Source: CAWJLS01 sp963843755 (GTDB lineage: Bacteria; Acidobacteriota; Thermoanaerobaculia; Multivoradales; DATKCC01). Taken from it: DNA of 64,000 nucleotides. Positions 34,203 to 43,198 of the stretch are shown piece by piece. Below the pieces are notes generated by a model. The model saw only the letters and a list, made by a program, of their open reading frames with translations, made no database searches and was not told where the DNA came from. The translations under genes and the position numbers were made by a program. Location: the NCBI GenBank assembly GCA_963843755.1, contig CAWJLS010000002.1:434001-498000 (forward strand), given 5' to 3'. How positions within the stretch are numbered: the stretch's first letter is position 1; each line of letters opens with the position of its first letter.

Positions 34203-35048
34203 TCAGTTGACCCAGGGGCCGCCCCGGCCGTTCTCGTCGCGTCCGCCGTTCCCCTTCGTCTCGCCGTTCGCCCCGAAGTCCCCTCGCCGGCCGCCGTCGA
34301 TCACCTTCAGCTTGCGCCGCCTGCGCTCCCGGTCGAGCTCCTGCTGAAGCCGCCAGCGCTCGGCCCGGAGACGCCACTCGCGCAGCATCCGCCGCGGGCC
34401 GCCCGCCGACAGCGACCCCCAGGTCATCAGCACGGCCGTGGTGATCCCCAGGAAACCGGGGAAGTCGTGGCTACCGAGGAAGGCGATGAAGGCGAACAGC
34501 ACCTCGAGCCAGAGGAACCAGGAGGCCTGGATTGGCAGGACGAAGAAGAGCAGGATGGTGGCGTTGCGGTTGAGGGTGGCGAAGGCGGCGATGAAGATTG
34601 CCAGCAGCACCCGCTGGCCCTGCATGATGACGAACGCCGCCGGCAAGGGAGACCCGGTGACCAGCTCCGTCAGCAGGTAGGTCACCTCCGCCACCACGCC
34701 GGCAGTCAGCGCCGAGACCATCACGGTGGTCCAGAACCGCCGCCGTCCCAGCCGGAAGTACACGTCCCGCCCGAACCAGTAGAGGATCAGCAGCTCCAGC
34801 AGGATCCAGAAGCTCGCGCCGCCGACGCCGATGAACGGGTAGGTGGCGAGCTGCCACAGGAACCCTGCCCAGACGGCCGGCGTCAGGTGGAGGAGCGCCG
34901 GCAGGATGCGGGTCGACTGGAAGAACTGGAGCGAGAAGGTGACGAATACCGTGGCGACGATGACCACCAGGTCGGTCGGCGCGGGGGTGAAGGCGGGGAG
35001 CCCGCCTCCGGTGCTCCAGGGGCCGCGGGGTGTGGAACGTCGGTTCAT
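34203..35048 (-). CDS. Rhomboid-like polytopic membrane protein, probably not a protease
   Basis: A 281-residue protein with about five to six membrane helices between residues 25 and 210, then a charged Arg/Lys-rich cytoplasmic tail (RERRRRKLKVIDGG) ending Gly/Asn-rich. The segment LWQLATYPFIGVGGASFWILLELLILYWFGRDV resembles the L1/TM2 region of rhomboid-family and Der1-like proteins, but no GxSG Ser motif or catalytic His is seen. I infer a pseudo-rhomboid; a different small membrane family is possible. It stands alone, convergent with the ferritin/sRNA region, and 45 bases after the thioesterase gene, which is probably in the same transcript. Confidence 0.6.
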   Translation of the reverse strand: MNRRSTPRGPWSTGGGLPAFTPAPTDLVVIVATVFVTFSLQFFQSTRILPALLHLTPAVWAGFLWQLATYPFIGVGGASFWILLELLILYWFGRDVYFRLGRRRFWTTVMVSALTAGVVAEVTYLLTELVTGSPLPAAFVIMQGQRVLLAIFIAAFATLNRNATILLFFVLPIQASWFLWLEVLFAFIAFLGSHDFPGFLGITTAVLMTWGSLSAGGPRRMLREWRLRAERWRLQQELDRERRRRKLKVIDGGRRGDFGANGETKGNGGRDENGRGGPWVN

Positions 35049-35093
35049 CGCCCGCCGATCATATCGAGAGGCTCGGCGGTCCCGCCCGGCGCC

Positions 35094-35426
35094 TCAGAGG
35101 AGAGCGAAGGTGACCGTCGCCTTGGCCACCGGCTTGCCGTCTTGGGTGACGGTTCCCTCGGCGACGGCCAGCCGGCCGCCGCGCCGGACGAGGGTGCCGC
35201 GGCTCTCCAGGCGCCCGGGCCGGGCCCGGGAGAGGAGGTGGAGCGACACCTGGGCGGGCACCACCGAGGCGCCGACGCTCTCCGCCGCCGCCACCTCCGC
35301 CAGGGTCGCCAGGACGGCGAAATGCACCGTCCCGGGGATCACTTCGTGCTCCGGGCGGGTGTCGAGGATCACCGTCTCGCCGTCCGCGCCGCGCTGCATT
35401 CCGAGCTCTGCGTTGAATCCGGCCAT
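35094..35426 (-). CDS. PaaI-like hotdog thioesterase
   Basis: A 110-residue hotdog-fold protein of the PaaI/YiiD thioesterase type. Key segments are HEVIPGTVHFAVLATLAEVAAAESVG (central helix with the usual His and acidic residue) and the later strands VSLHLLSRARPGRLESRGTLVRRGGRLAVAEGTV. It is slightly shorter than normal. The family hydrolyses acyl-CoA thioesters; the substrate is unknown. It starts 23 bases after the end of the SARP-like gene and is followed by the membrane protein. Confidence 0.8.
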   Translation of the reverse strand: MAGFNAELGMQRGADGETVILDTRPEHEVIPGTVHFAVLATLAEVAAAESVGASVVPAQVSLHLLSRARPGRLESRGTLVRRGGRLAVAEGTVTQDGKPVAKATVTFALL

Positions 35427-35449
35427 GGGCCGATTCTAGCGGGGAGAGT

Positions 35450-37834
35450 CTACGGAGCCGGGTCGACGCAGGCCGCGGCCGCCCGGATCCGGTCTCCCAG
35501 CTCCTGCCAGTGTGCGCGGAGATCCTTCCAGGCGGCGAGCTCGTCCGGACGCTCCTCGCCGAGGGCTTTGAGGGCCTCGGCAGCCCGGTCGCGGTACCAG
35601 GCGGCGGTGTCGGGAGCGCCAAGGTCGAGGGCGGACTCGGCCGCCGCCTCCAGGTGGGGCAGGGCGCGGGCCCAGGAGCGGCCGAGGGCGTAGTGGAAGC
35701 CGAGGATCTCGCTGGGCCGGCCCCCGGCGCCGAGCGGCAGGCGGTCTTCGAACGCCTCGGCCACCCGGCGGTGGAGCAGGGCGCGCCGCTCCGGATCGAG
35801 GGCGCCGTAGACGATCTCGCGCAGCAACGGGTGGGCGAACTCGAAGGTTCGGCGGCGCGTGCCGCTGGTCCACAGGCTGACGTCGCGCTCCCGCCGGCTG
35901 TCGGCCCAGTAGCCGAGGCGCAGGCGCCCCATCCAGCGCTCCAGCAGGACCCGGATGCCGGTATCCACCACCACGCCGTGCTCGCGCTCCGCCGCCTCGA
36001 GCAGGGCGGCGTCGACCTCCGGTCCGGCGACGGCCGCCAGGGTGAACAGGCGCCGGGTGGAGGTGGGGAGCTCGGCCAGGCGCGCCTGGACGATCGCCTC
36101 CAGGGTGGTCGGAACCGCCTCCGGCGTCGGCACCGTCTCCAGGCTCCATTCGCCGCCCTGGTGCTCCCGCAGGAGGCCCTCGTCCCACAGCCAGTTGATC
36201 GTCTCGGTGACCGCCAGCGGCAGCCCGTCGCAGGCGGCGAGCAGGGAGGCGAGCTCCCGGTGACGCTTCGGCACCAGCCCTTCGGCGACCGCCAGGAGAT
36301 CCTCGCTGCTCAGGCGCTCGAGGGCGATGGTGTCGTCGACGGCATCGGGCGGCGCAGGGGAGGTGGCGCCGGGAGGGGCCACTCCCTGGACCACCTCTTC
36401 GGCGCTTCGCGCGGACCAGGTGCCGAGCATCCAGACCGGGTCGTGGCGCAGGAGCTCCCGCAGGTCGCCGAGCAGCCGGAGCGTCGCCCGGTCGCCCGCC
36501 TGGAGGTCGTCGAGGAAGAGGATCGCCGGCCGGCGTGAGCCCTCCGCCCCCGGGGCGCCGTAGGTCAGGGCGACCAGGGCCGCGGCGACCGCCTCCGCGA
36601 GGGCGCCCGGCGCCTGGGCCGTGACCCGGGGCAGGGCGTCGTCCGGCCGGAGCTCCCGCAACGCCGGAACCAGCTTCGAGAGGACGGCGAGGCGCGCCGG
36701 CGCGAGCCTCTCGAGCAGCCGCTCGGCGACCTCCATCTCGTGGGTCACGGCGTCGTTCAGAGCCTGGGCGAGGCCGGCGTAGGGGACCGGCGGTACCCGC
36801 TCCTGTCCGCGCCCCTGGAGCACCAGCGCCGCGCTCTCCGAGGTCGCCCGGTGGAGGAACGTCTTGACCAGGCGCGTCTTGCCGATCCCGGGCTCGCCGG
36901 TGACCAGGGTCAGGCGGCCGCTGCCGGCGCACACGGTGCGCCAGCACGCGGCGAGGTGCTCCAGGGCCTCGTGCCTCCCCGCCAGGGGGACGAGCGGGCC
37001 GACCGGCTCGGCGAGCTCGCGCACCGCGGTGCCCGGGATCTCCTCGGCGACGATCGCCTGGTAGAGCGCCCGGGTCTCCTCCAGCGGCTCGACGCCGAGC
37101 TCGTCGGCCAGCAGCCGTTCGAGCGCCTGGTAGTCGGCGATCGCCCGGCTCCGCCGTCCGGCGAACGCGTGCAGGCGCATGAGCTTGCGGTGGGCGGTCT
37201 CCGACAGCGGGTCGATCTCGAGCAGCTTGTGGCCGTACTCGACCCCGAGGGTGTACGTGCCGGCGTCCATGTGCAGGTCCATCAGCCGGACCAGGGCGTC
37301 GATGGCGGCCTCCCGCAGACGCTCCTGCTCGGCCAGGAGCCACTCCTGGAACGGGCTGCTGTCGCCGACGTGGAAGCCGGCCAGCAGGTCGCCCCTGTAG
37401 AGCCGGGCGGCGCCGGCCAGGGAGCGCTCGACCCCCGGGTCGTGGCGTGGCTCGTCCCGGGAGAGCGCCCGTGCCTGGCTCAGGTGGTCGTCGAGCTCGT
37501 CGACGTCGAGCCACAGGCGGTTGCCGGACGCCAGGCAGACGCTCTGGCGGGAGACGTCGAGCAGCGGCTCCGCCCCCGGGTCCGGGTCGACGATCTGGCG
37601 CAGGTTGTAGATCGCCTGGCGCAGGTTGCGGCGGGCGGCGTCCTCGTCGCCGTCGGGCCACAGCAGCGCCGCCAGGTGGTCGCGGCTGAACGTGTGGTCG
37701 CGGGCGAGGGCGAGGTACGCCAGGAGCCCTCGCACCTTCTGCGATTCGAAGCCGGTCACGGTCTCCCCGTGCCGGCGGGCGTGGAACCCCCCGAGCAGGC
37801 GGAGCTCGAGGACTGCGTTGGCCGTGTCGTCGAT
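35450..37834 (-). CDS. SARP-like regulator: BTAD domain plus ATPase (copy 2)
   Basis: A paralogue of the regulator at 20553. It has a winged helix (LELRLLGGFHARRHGETVTGFESQKV... LWPDGDEDAARRNLRQAIYNLR), a BTAD TPR domain ending LGVEPLEETRALY, an ATPase with P-loop GEPGIGKTRLVKTF (about 315) and Walker B AILFLDDLQAGD (about 440), and a helical C-terminus. The conserved N-terminal strands are encoded upstream of the first standard start (GTG at 37759), yet no ATG, GTG or TTG exists in frame before the conserved start. An ATC at 37834 with AGGAG 7 bases upstream is the best candidate start (794 residues). It diverges from the subtilisin-like gene at 37978, mirroring the layout of copy 1 with the C25 peptidase. 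Confidence 0.83.
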   Translation of the reverse strand: MDDTANAVLELRLLGGFHARRHGETVTGFESQKVRGLLAYLALARDHTFSRDHLAALLWPDGDEDAARRNLRQAIYNLRQIVDPDPGAEPLLDVSRQSVCLASGNRLWLDVDELDDHLSQARALSRDEPRHDPGVERSLAGAARLYRGDLLAGFHVGDSSPFQEWLLAEQERLREAAIDALVRLMDLHMDAGTYTLGVEYGHKLLEIDPLSETAHRKLMRLHAFAGRRSRAIADYQALERLLADELGVEPLEETRALYQAIVAEEIPGTAVRELAEPVGPLVPLAGRHEALEHLAACWRTVCAGSGRLTLVTGEPGIGKTRLVKTFLHRATSESAALVLQGRGQERVPPVPYAGLAQALNDAVTHEMEVAERLLERLAPARLAVLSKLVPALRELRPDDALPRVTAQAPGALAEAVAAALVALTYGAPGAEGSRRPAILFLDDLQAGDRATLRLLGDLRELLRHDPVWMLGTWSARSAEEVVQGVAPPGATSPAPPDAVDDTIALERLSSEDLLAVAEGLVPKRHRELASLLAACDGLPLAVTETINWLWDEGLLREHQGGEWSLETVPTPEAVPTTLEAIVQARLAELPTSTRRLFTLAAVAGPEVDAALLEAAEREHGVVVDTGIRVLLERWMGRLRLGYWADSRRERDVSLWTSGTRRRTFEFAHPLLREIVYGALDPERRALLHRRVAEAFEDRLPLGAGGRPSEILGFHYALGRSWARALPHLEAAAESALDLGAPDTAAWYRDRAAEALKALGEERPDELAAWKDLRAHWQELGDRIRAAAACVDPAP

Positions 37835-37977
37835 CGGCGGACTCCTGGCGCTGACGTTGTGCTGACGATGATAGCGGAGGCTTCCCGAAGAGTTCGTTCC
37901 CCGCCCTCCAGAACGGCCGGCAGCCGCCCCGCACGGGCGGCCGGAACGACCATCTGCCCCCCGATTGGAGGTCTCCG

Positions 37978-39252
37978 ATGATCCGAAGGACGAGCCACCG
38001 CTTCCGCTCCCCCCGCGTCCACGCGCTTCCCGTCGCGGTTCCTGTCGCCTGCGCCGTCCTGGTGAGCCTCGCGCTCGGTGTTTTCGCGGCGGGACCGGCC
38101 GCGGCCCAGAGTATCCAGCTCCTGCCGCAGTCCTGGGGCCTCGACCGGATCGATCAGCATCCCACGACGCTCGACGGGCAGTACCACTACGCCGCCACCG
38201 GCGCCGGGGTGCACGTTTTCGTGGTCGACAGCGGCATCCGCAGCACCCATGTCGACCTGGCCGGCCGCGTCGACACCGCCAACGCCTTCACCACCATCAC
38301 CGACGGCCTCGGCACCGAGGACTGCACCGGTCACGGCACGGCGGTCGCGGCCGCCGTCGGCGGTGTGCTCTCCGGCGTCGCCAAGGGAGTGGTCCTCCAC
38401 CCGGTGCGGGTCAAGGGTTGCTCCGGCGATCCGACCAGCGCCGACCTGGCGGCGGCGGTCGACTGGGTCACGGAGACCTTCCTGGCTCACCAGAAGGGCA
38501 AGGCCTCGGGGCGCTGGAAGGCGGTCGGCGTGCTGAGCACCAACCTGTCCACGACCATGCCCCGGGTGATCCTGAACCAGGCCCTGACCCGCTCGATCGA
38601 GGCGGGCCTGACCTGGGTCGCCCCGGCCGGTGACCGGGCGACCGACGCCTGCGGCATGCTCCAGCCGGTGCTCGCCCTGCCCGCCGTGATCGTGGTCGGC
38701 GCGACCGACCTCGGCGACCGGCTGGCCACGTTCTCGAACACCGGCTCGTGCGTCGACCTGGTCGCCCCGGGCGTCGGCCTGAACCTGCCGTCGGCGGCCT
38801 CCGACACCGCCAGGTCGCCCGCCGACGGAACCGCCCTGGCGGCGGCGCACGTCGCCGGGACCGCCGCCCTCCTGCTCGAGCAGTTCCCGGACGCCACCCC
38901 CGGGCAGGTCGAGCGGACGCTCACCGCGTGGAGCACGGACACCGCCGCCGGGCACCTGGTCTACTCCTACTTCGTCGGCGATGGCCTCGACCGCCCGCCG
39001 GTGCCGTGGCTGGTCGCCACTTGCCGGCTCCAGCAGCGCGACTGCGTGTTCGACGCCTCCGGGTCGTTCGACGACCACGCGATGGTTTCCTACGACTGGG
39101 ACTTCGGCGACGGCGACACGACCACCCACAAGGGCGACTCGATTCACCACAAGTACGGTCCGGAAGCGGATACCTTCACGGTGACGTTGACGGTTACCGA
39201 CGATGCCGGGCAGACGGCCAGCCGGTCGGTGAACGTGGTGCTGGGGTATTAG
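37978..39252 (+). CDS. Secreted subtilisin-like (S8) protein with PKD domain, catalytic Ser lost
   Basis: A 424-residue exported protein: signal peptide (about 1-44, ending AAAQ), S8 domain (about 50-330), and C-terminal PKD domain (about 340-424, with YDWDFGDGDTTTHKG). Catalytic Asp84 (VVDSGI) and His119 (TGHGTA) are present, but the Ser motif reads DGTALAAAHVAG, with Ala286 in place of the nucleophile Ser. The oxyanion-hole Asn is Asp219 (APAGDRAT). It should therefore not be an active serine peptidase and may bind protein or glycans. The PKD domain suggests surface attachment. GGAGGT precedes the ATG. It diverges from SARP-like regulator 2, its probable activator. Confidence 0.87.
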   Translation: MIRRTSHRFRSPRVHALPVAVPVACAVLVSLALGVFAAGPAAAQSIQLLPQSWGLDRIDQHPTTLDGQYHYAATGAGVHVFVVDSGIRSTHVDLAGRVDTANAFTTITDGLGTEDCTGHGTAVAAAVGGVLSGVAKGVVLHPVRVKGCSGDPTSADLAAAVDWVTETFLAHQKGKASGRWKAVGVLSTNLSTTMPRVILNQALTRSIEAGLTWVAPAGDRATDACGMLQPVLALPAVIVVGATDLGDRLATFSNTGSCVDLVAPGVGLNLPSAASDTARSPADGTALAAAHVAGTAALLLEQFPDATPGQVERTLTAWSTDTAAGHLVYSYFVGDGLDRPPVPWLVATCRLQQRDCVFDASGSFDDHAMVSYDWDFGDGDTTTHKGDSIHHKYGPEADTFTVTLTVTDDAGQTASRSVNVVLGY

Positions 39253-39261
39253 GAGTCTGCG

Positions 39262-40685
39262 CTACAGGCGCACCGGGCCGCGCCAGCGGCCGCGGAGGCG
39301 GCTCGCGGCGGCCGTGAGCAGGCGGAGGCCGAGGTCGGCGGGGCGGACCAGGCGACGCCACACCAGGCCCCAGCGGCTCCGCCAGGGGCCGTAGAGGGCC
39401 GCCAGCTCGGCGGGCGGGGGGATCAGGGCCCGGCCGGCCGCTGCCCACAGGGTCCGGGCGCGCCCCGGCCGGGGTGCGGCGGCCCGATCGTTCGATGGAT
39501 CGTCCAGGCCCGCGGGGCGCCGGCCGCCGGTGCCGGCGGCCGGCAGGAGCCGGTCGAGGCGTAGCGACCGGCGGTAGCTCGGGTCGAGCGGGCCGGCCAG
39601 CAGGTGGCGCCCGAGGACGGCCGCCGGCCGCTCTGTGCCGGTCAGCGCCTCGGGCCGTCCCGCGACGAGCAGGGCACAGAGCCCGTGGGCGGCCTCCGCG
39701 TCGTCGGCCGACAGGGCGCCGCCCAGCCAGGCCGACGCGGCGGCGAGCAGCGCGTCCCCCTGGTCCCCCCCGAGCCCCAGGTCGATCCAGTCGGAGACCC
39801 CCCGCCACGGCGGGTAGGACCGTGGCGCCAGGCCGTGCTGGGCCAGTCCGTGGACCAGGGCGTGGGCCAGCAGGACCGGCCGCGACGGCACGCGCAGCGT
39901 GTCGGCCGGCCCGGTCTCCGCTCCGGCCAGTCGCACGGGCCGAGGGTGCCTGCCCCCTCCAACTCGTCGTAGCCCAGGGCGTCGTCCCCGAGGGTCTCGT
40001 CGCCCGGGGTGTCCTCGCCGCGTGCGGTGGAGCCGCCCGATCCGGCGTTCCGGCGATCCGCCCGGAGCCCGGGCAGCCGGTCGTGGATCTCGACCTCACC
40101 GAGCGCAGGGTGGTGGAGGGCCGGCAGGTGGTGCTCCCAGCCCGGCAGGCCGGAGGGACGCCAGCCGCGGGCGAGGAGCGCATCGAACAGCACCGGTCCG
40201 TCGTCCGGGCGGGTCAGCAGGTCGACGTCCGCCGCCAGCCGGCCGGCCGGCGGCAGGGCCCCCGAGGCCCGGAGGGCGCAGTACTTGAGCAGGGCGACCG
40301 GCACCCCCGCCTCCGTCGCGATCCGGGCGACCGCGGCCGCATGGGCTTCGAGCTGGGCGTCCCGTGCCGCCGCCGCTCGCCGGGCGCCCCGGAATCGCTC
40401 CGCCTCCTCCGGGCCCACCTCCCGCTGGAGCCGATCGCCGCCGAGGGCGGCCGCCCGCGAGGCGATCCGGACGGTGAGCGACAGGCGGTCGGCGCGCTCG
40501 AAGGCCCCATGCGGATCGAGACCCGGATCGAGCTCCGGCTCGGGGACCGAGCCGGCTGCCGGGCGCCGCGCGATCGTGTCCAGGGGGCCGAACGCCCAGA
40601 GCAGCACCCAACGGGTCGTGGCCGACAGCCGGACCGGCGGGGGCGAAAACCGCAGGCCGGCCAGGTCAGAGCCCTCCGTCGGCAC
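39262..40685 (-). pseudogene. NTP_transf_5-like nucleotidyltransferase, frameshifted
   Basis: Two overlapping frames together encode one protein of about 474 residues. The N-terminal part has VALLKYCALRASGALPPAGRLAADVDLLTRPDD, where Asp-x-Asp-hydrophobic after a basic stretch is the core of the 'uncharacterised nucleotidyltransferase' family (PF14907). The C-terminal part is MRLAGAETGP... RWRGPVRL. The frames join cleanly if one G is added near 39937-39942, so one base appears to be missing. Members occur near HprK-like and PqqD-like genes, and as I recall a homologue further modifies phosphorylated lasso peptides in the pseudomycoidin system. A link to the lasso cluster 8 kb away is therefore possible. 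The start overlaps the end of the WecA-like gene by 20 bases. Low-complexity Asp/Gly/Thr repeats sit near the junction. Confidence 0.65.
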
Positions 40686-41853
40686 CCTCTCCCGCCGCCT
40701 CCGCCGGAGCGGGCGTCGCGGCGCGGGGGGCGATCTGCTGGGCGATCTCGTCGCGGTGCTGGCGTGAGATCTTGTGCGCCTCGGCCCGCAGGCCGAGCAC
40801 CCGCATGCCGGCGATCACCGCCAGCTCCACCGGCAGCAGCACGATGCCGAGCATGGGGTTGCGGGTGACCGCCACCAGGATCGCCAGGAGGCAGAAGGCG
40901 ATCACCGTCGAGTAGATCCCCAGCACCACCCGCCGCCGGCTGCCGCTCATGTGGAGCAGCAGGTGGTGGAGGTGGTTGCGGTCGGCGTGGAACATGCGCA
41001 GGAAGCGCCCGGTCACCCGCCCCTTCGGCCGGTCGAGGAAGCGCATCAGCATCACCAGCAGGGTGTCGATCACCGGCACGCCGAGCGCCAGCAGCGGCAC
41101 CAGAATCGCCACGGCCGCCGGCGCCTTGATCGAGGAGTGGAGGCTCATCGCGGCCAGCAGGAAGCCGAGGGTGAGGGAGCCGGAGTCCCCCATGAAGATG
41201 CGGGCCGGCTCCCAGTTGTGGCGCAGGAAGCCGGCGCAGGAGCCGACCACGGCGGCCATCAGGAAGACCGTGCCCAGGTTGCCGAGCAGCAGGGCGTAGA
41301 TCAGCAGGCTGGAGGCGATGATCGCCACCACGCCGCCGGCCAGGCCGTCGAGGCCGTCGAGCAGGTTGACGGCGTTGGTGACGCCGACCAGCCAGAGGAT
41401 CGCCACGGCCGGCCCCAGCACACCCAGGTTCACGTGGGTCCCGCCGGGGATCGAGACCGCGCCGACCGTCCAGCCGGTCTCGATCAGCAGGGCCGCAGCC
41501 GCCACCTCCACCAGCAGCTTCTTCCAGGCGGAGACGCCGATCAGGTCGTCGATCAGGCCGACCAGGAAGACCATGCCCGTCGCCAGCACCAGGGCGATGG
41601 CCGCGGTGCGCGAGATCTCGGACGACACCGGCACCCACTGGCTCAGGAGCCCGCCGATGCCGGCCGCGCCGAGGCCGGCGACGATCGCCACGCCGCCGAG
41701 CCGGGGGACCGGGTGGCTGTGCTCCTTGCGCTCCTCCGGCTGGTCGAGCGCCTTGATCGCCACCGCCAGCCGCCGGACCAGCGGGACCAGCGTGTTGGTC
41801 ACCAGCGCCGCGATACAGGCGGTGACGGCGGCCAGGATCAGGGTGTGGGTCAT
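40666..41853 (-). CDS. WecA/TagO-like polyprenyl-phosphate HexNAc-1-P transferase
   Basis: A 395-residue integral membrane enzyme of the MraY/WecA family with about ten helices. Signatures are PRLGGVAI, DDLIGVSAWKKLLVE, the catalytic NLLDGLDGLAGG, FMGDSGSLTLGF and the late HADRNHLHHLLL loop typical of WecA/TagO rather than MraY. It moves a HexNAc-1-phosphate (usually GlcNAc-1-P) from UDP-sugar to undecaprenyl phosphate at the inner membrane, the first step of repeat-unit building for the polysaccharide made by this locus. The cytoplasmic C-terminus (about residues 345-395) is Ala/Glu-rich. A GT4 gene ends 15 bases upstream. Confidence 0.93.
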   Translation of the reverse strand: MTHTLILAAVTACIAALVTNTLVPLVRRLAVAIKALDQPEERKEHSHPVPRLGGVAIVAGLGAAGIGGLLSQWVPVSSEISRTAAIALVLATGMVFLVGLIDDLIGVSAWKKLLVEVAAAALLIETGWTVGAVSIPGGTHVNLGVLGPAVAILWLVGVTNAVNLLDGLDGLAGGVVAIIASSLLIYALLLGNLGTVFLMAAVVGSCAGFLRHNWEPARIFMGDSGSLTLGFLLAAMSLHSSIKAPAAVAILVPLLALGVPVIDTLLVMLMRFLDRPKGRVTGRFLRMFHADRNHLHHLLLHMSGSRRRVVLGIYSTVIAFCLLAILVAVTRNPMLGIVLLPVELAVIAGMRVLGLRAEAHKISRQHRDEIAQQIAPRAATPAPAEAAGEGADGGL

Positions 41854-41868
41854 GGGAACCGGATCAGC

Positions 41869-43161
41869 TTACGAGGTCGGCGGGCGCCGTGCAATCGGCG
41901 TTTCCGCGAAGGCGCGATCCAGCACGTCCCCGAAGCGGCCGCACAGGCGCTCCTCGGTGAACTCCTCGGCGGCGGCCGCGGCGGCCGCACCGACACGTCG
42001 CAACGCCTCCCGGTCGAGCCGCAGGAGGGAGCGTATCCGCGCCTCCAGGGCGTCGACGTCGGCCGGATCGACCTGCCAGCCGGCCCGCGAGGTGCGCAGG
42101 ATCTCGCCGACGTGGCTCGCGGCCGGGCCGACGAAGAGCACCGGCCGGGCCACGCGGAGCGCGCCGTAGACCTTGCACGGGTGGACCACGCCGACCATGG
42201 CGGCGCCCATGGTCACCAGGTGGACGTCGGCCGCCGACAGGCTGAAGCGCAAGGTCTCGAGCGGCTGGTAGGGGAGCAGCTCGACGTTGTCCAGGTGGAG
42301 CCGGGCCACCGCCTCCTCGACCTCGGCACGGCCGGCACCGCCGCCGATGAAGACGAAGCGCAGCCGGGGCTCGTCGCCCAGGCGCCGGGCCGCCTGGAGG
42401 ATCGGCGCCACCGGGTGCACCGGGCTGATGTTGCCCGAGTACATGAGCACGACCGTCTCGGGGCCCCAGCCGCGCTCGGCGCGGAACGGGTTCTCCTCGT
42501 GGGGGACCGGCTCCAGGTGACTGTCGTGGGACCAGGGCGGCAGGATCGTCGCCGCCTCGCCCGGCTGCCATCGATTCCGCAGGCGCCCGGCCATGAAGCG
42601 GTCGAGCAGGATCACGGCGGCGCTCCTCCGGGCCGCCGCCCGGTTCGAGGCCTCGAGCAGGCGCGCCGGCAGGGAGCGCCGGCTGACCGCGCCCGAGATC
42701 ACCGCCTGGTCCGGGTTGACATCCATCACCCAGAAGGCGAGTGGCACCCGCCGGAGCCGGGAGAGAGCGACCCCGGCGGCCGACGCCATGGGCGGCGACG
42801 TCGACACCAGCACCCCGGCCAGGTGTCGGGTGAAGAGTGCCCGGAGCGTCGCCTGGGCGAGGAAGGAGAGGCCGCCGATCAGCCGGGCGCGCAGGCTCCC
42901 CTTGCCGAAGGAGGCGAGCGGCAGCCGGCGGATCTCGACCCCGTCGCGGATCTCCCGCCGAGGGTAGCGGAGCGACGGCTCGTCGTAGCCCCGGGCCGAG
43001 GCGTAGACCAGCACCCGGTAGCCGCGCCGCGCCATCTCCCGGGCCGCGTCGTGGACGTGCTGACCGACGCTCGCCGGGTCGGGGACGTAGACCTGCGAAA
43101 GGATCAGAACGGTCGGCCGGCGGCCCGTGGCCGCGGAGCTCGAGGAGCCCGTGGAGCCCAT
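41869..43161 (-). CDS. GT4 glycosyltransferase (WbuB-like)
   Basis: A 430-residue GT-B enzyme. The N-terminal domain is LILSQVYVPDPASVGQHVHDAAREMARRGYRV, and the C-terminal donor site includes MYSGNISPVHPVAP and later KVYGALRVARPVLFVG. It resembles WbuB-type transferases of O-antigen clusters. The ATG at 43161 is the first start with the conserved N-terminus; an upstream extension to 43356 is frame shadow. It follows the epimerase gene by 37 bases and precedes the WecA-like gene, so these three are probably co-transcribed. Donor and acceptor sugars cannot be told. Confidence 0.85.
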   Translation of the reverse strand: MGSTGSSSSAATGRRPTVLILSQVYVPDPASVGQHVHDAAREMARRGYRVLVYASARGYDEPSLRYPRREIRDGVEIRRLPLASFGKGSLRARLIGGLSFLAQATLRALFTRHLAGVLVSTSPPMASAAGVALSRLRRVPLAFWVMDVNPDQAVISGAVSRRSLPARLLEASNRAAARRSAAVILLDRFMAGRLRNRWQPGEAATILPPWSHDSHLEPVPHEENPFRAERGWGPETVVLMYSGNISPVHPVAPILQAARRLGDEPRLRFVFIGGGAGRAEVEEAVARLHLDNVELLPYQPLETLRFSLSAADVHLVTMGAAMVGVVHPCKVYGALRVARPVLFVGPAASHVGEILRTSRAGWQVDPADVDALEARIRSLLRLDREALRRVGAAAAAAAEEFTEERLCGRFGDVLDRAFAETPIARRPPTS

Positions 43162-43198
43162 AGGGCTTAGCGGAGGCACGCCGCGGCGGTCCCGGAGC

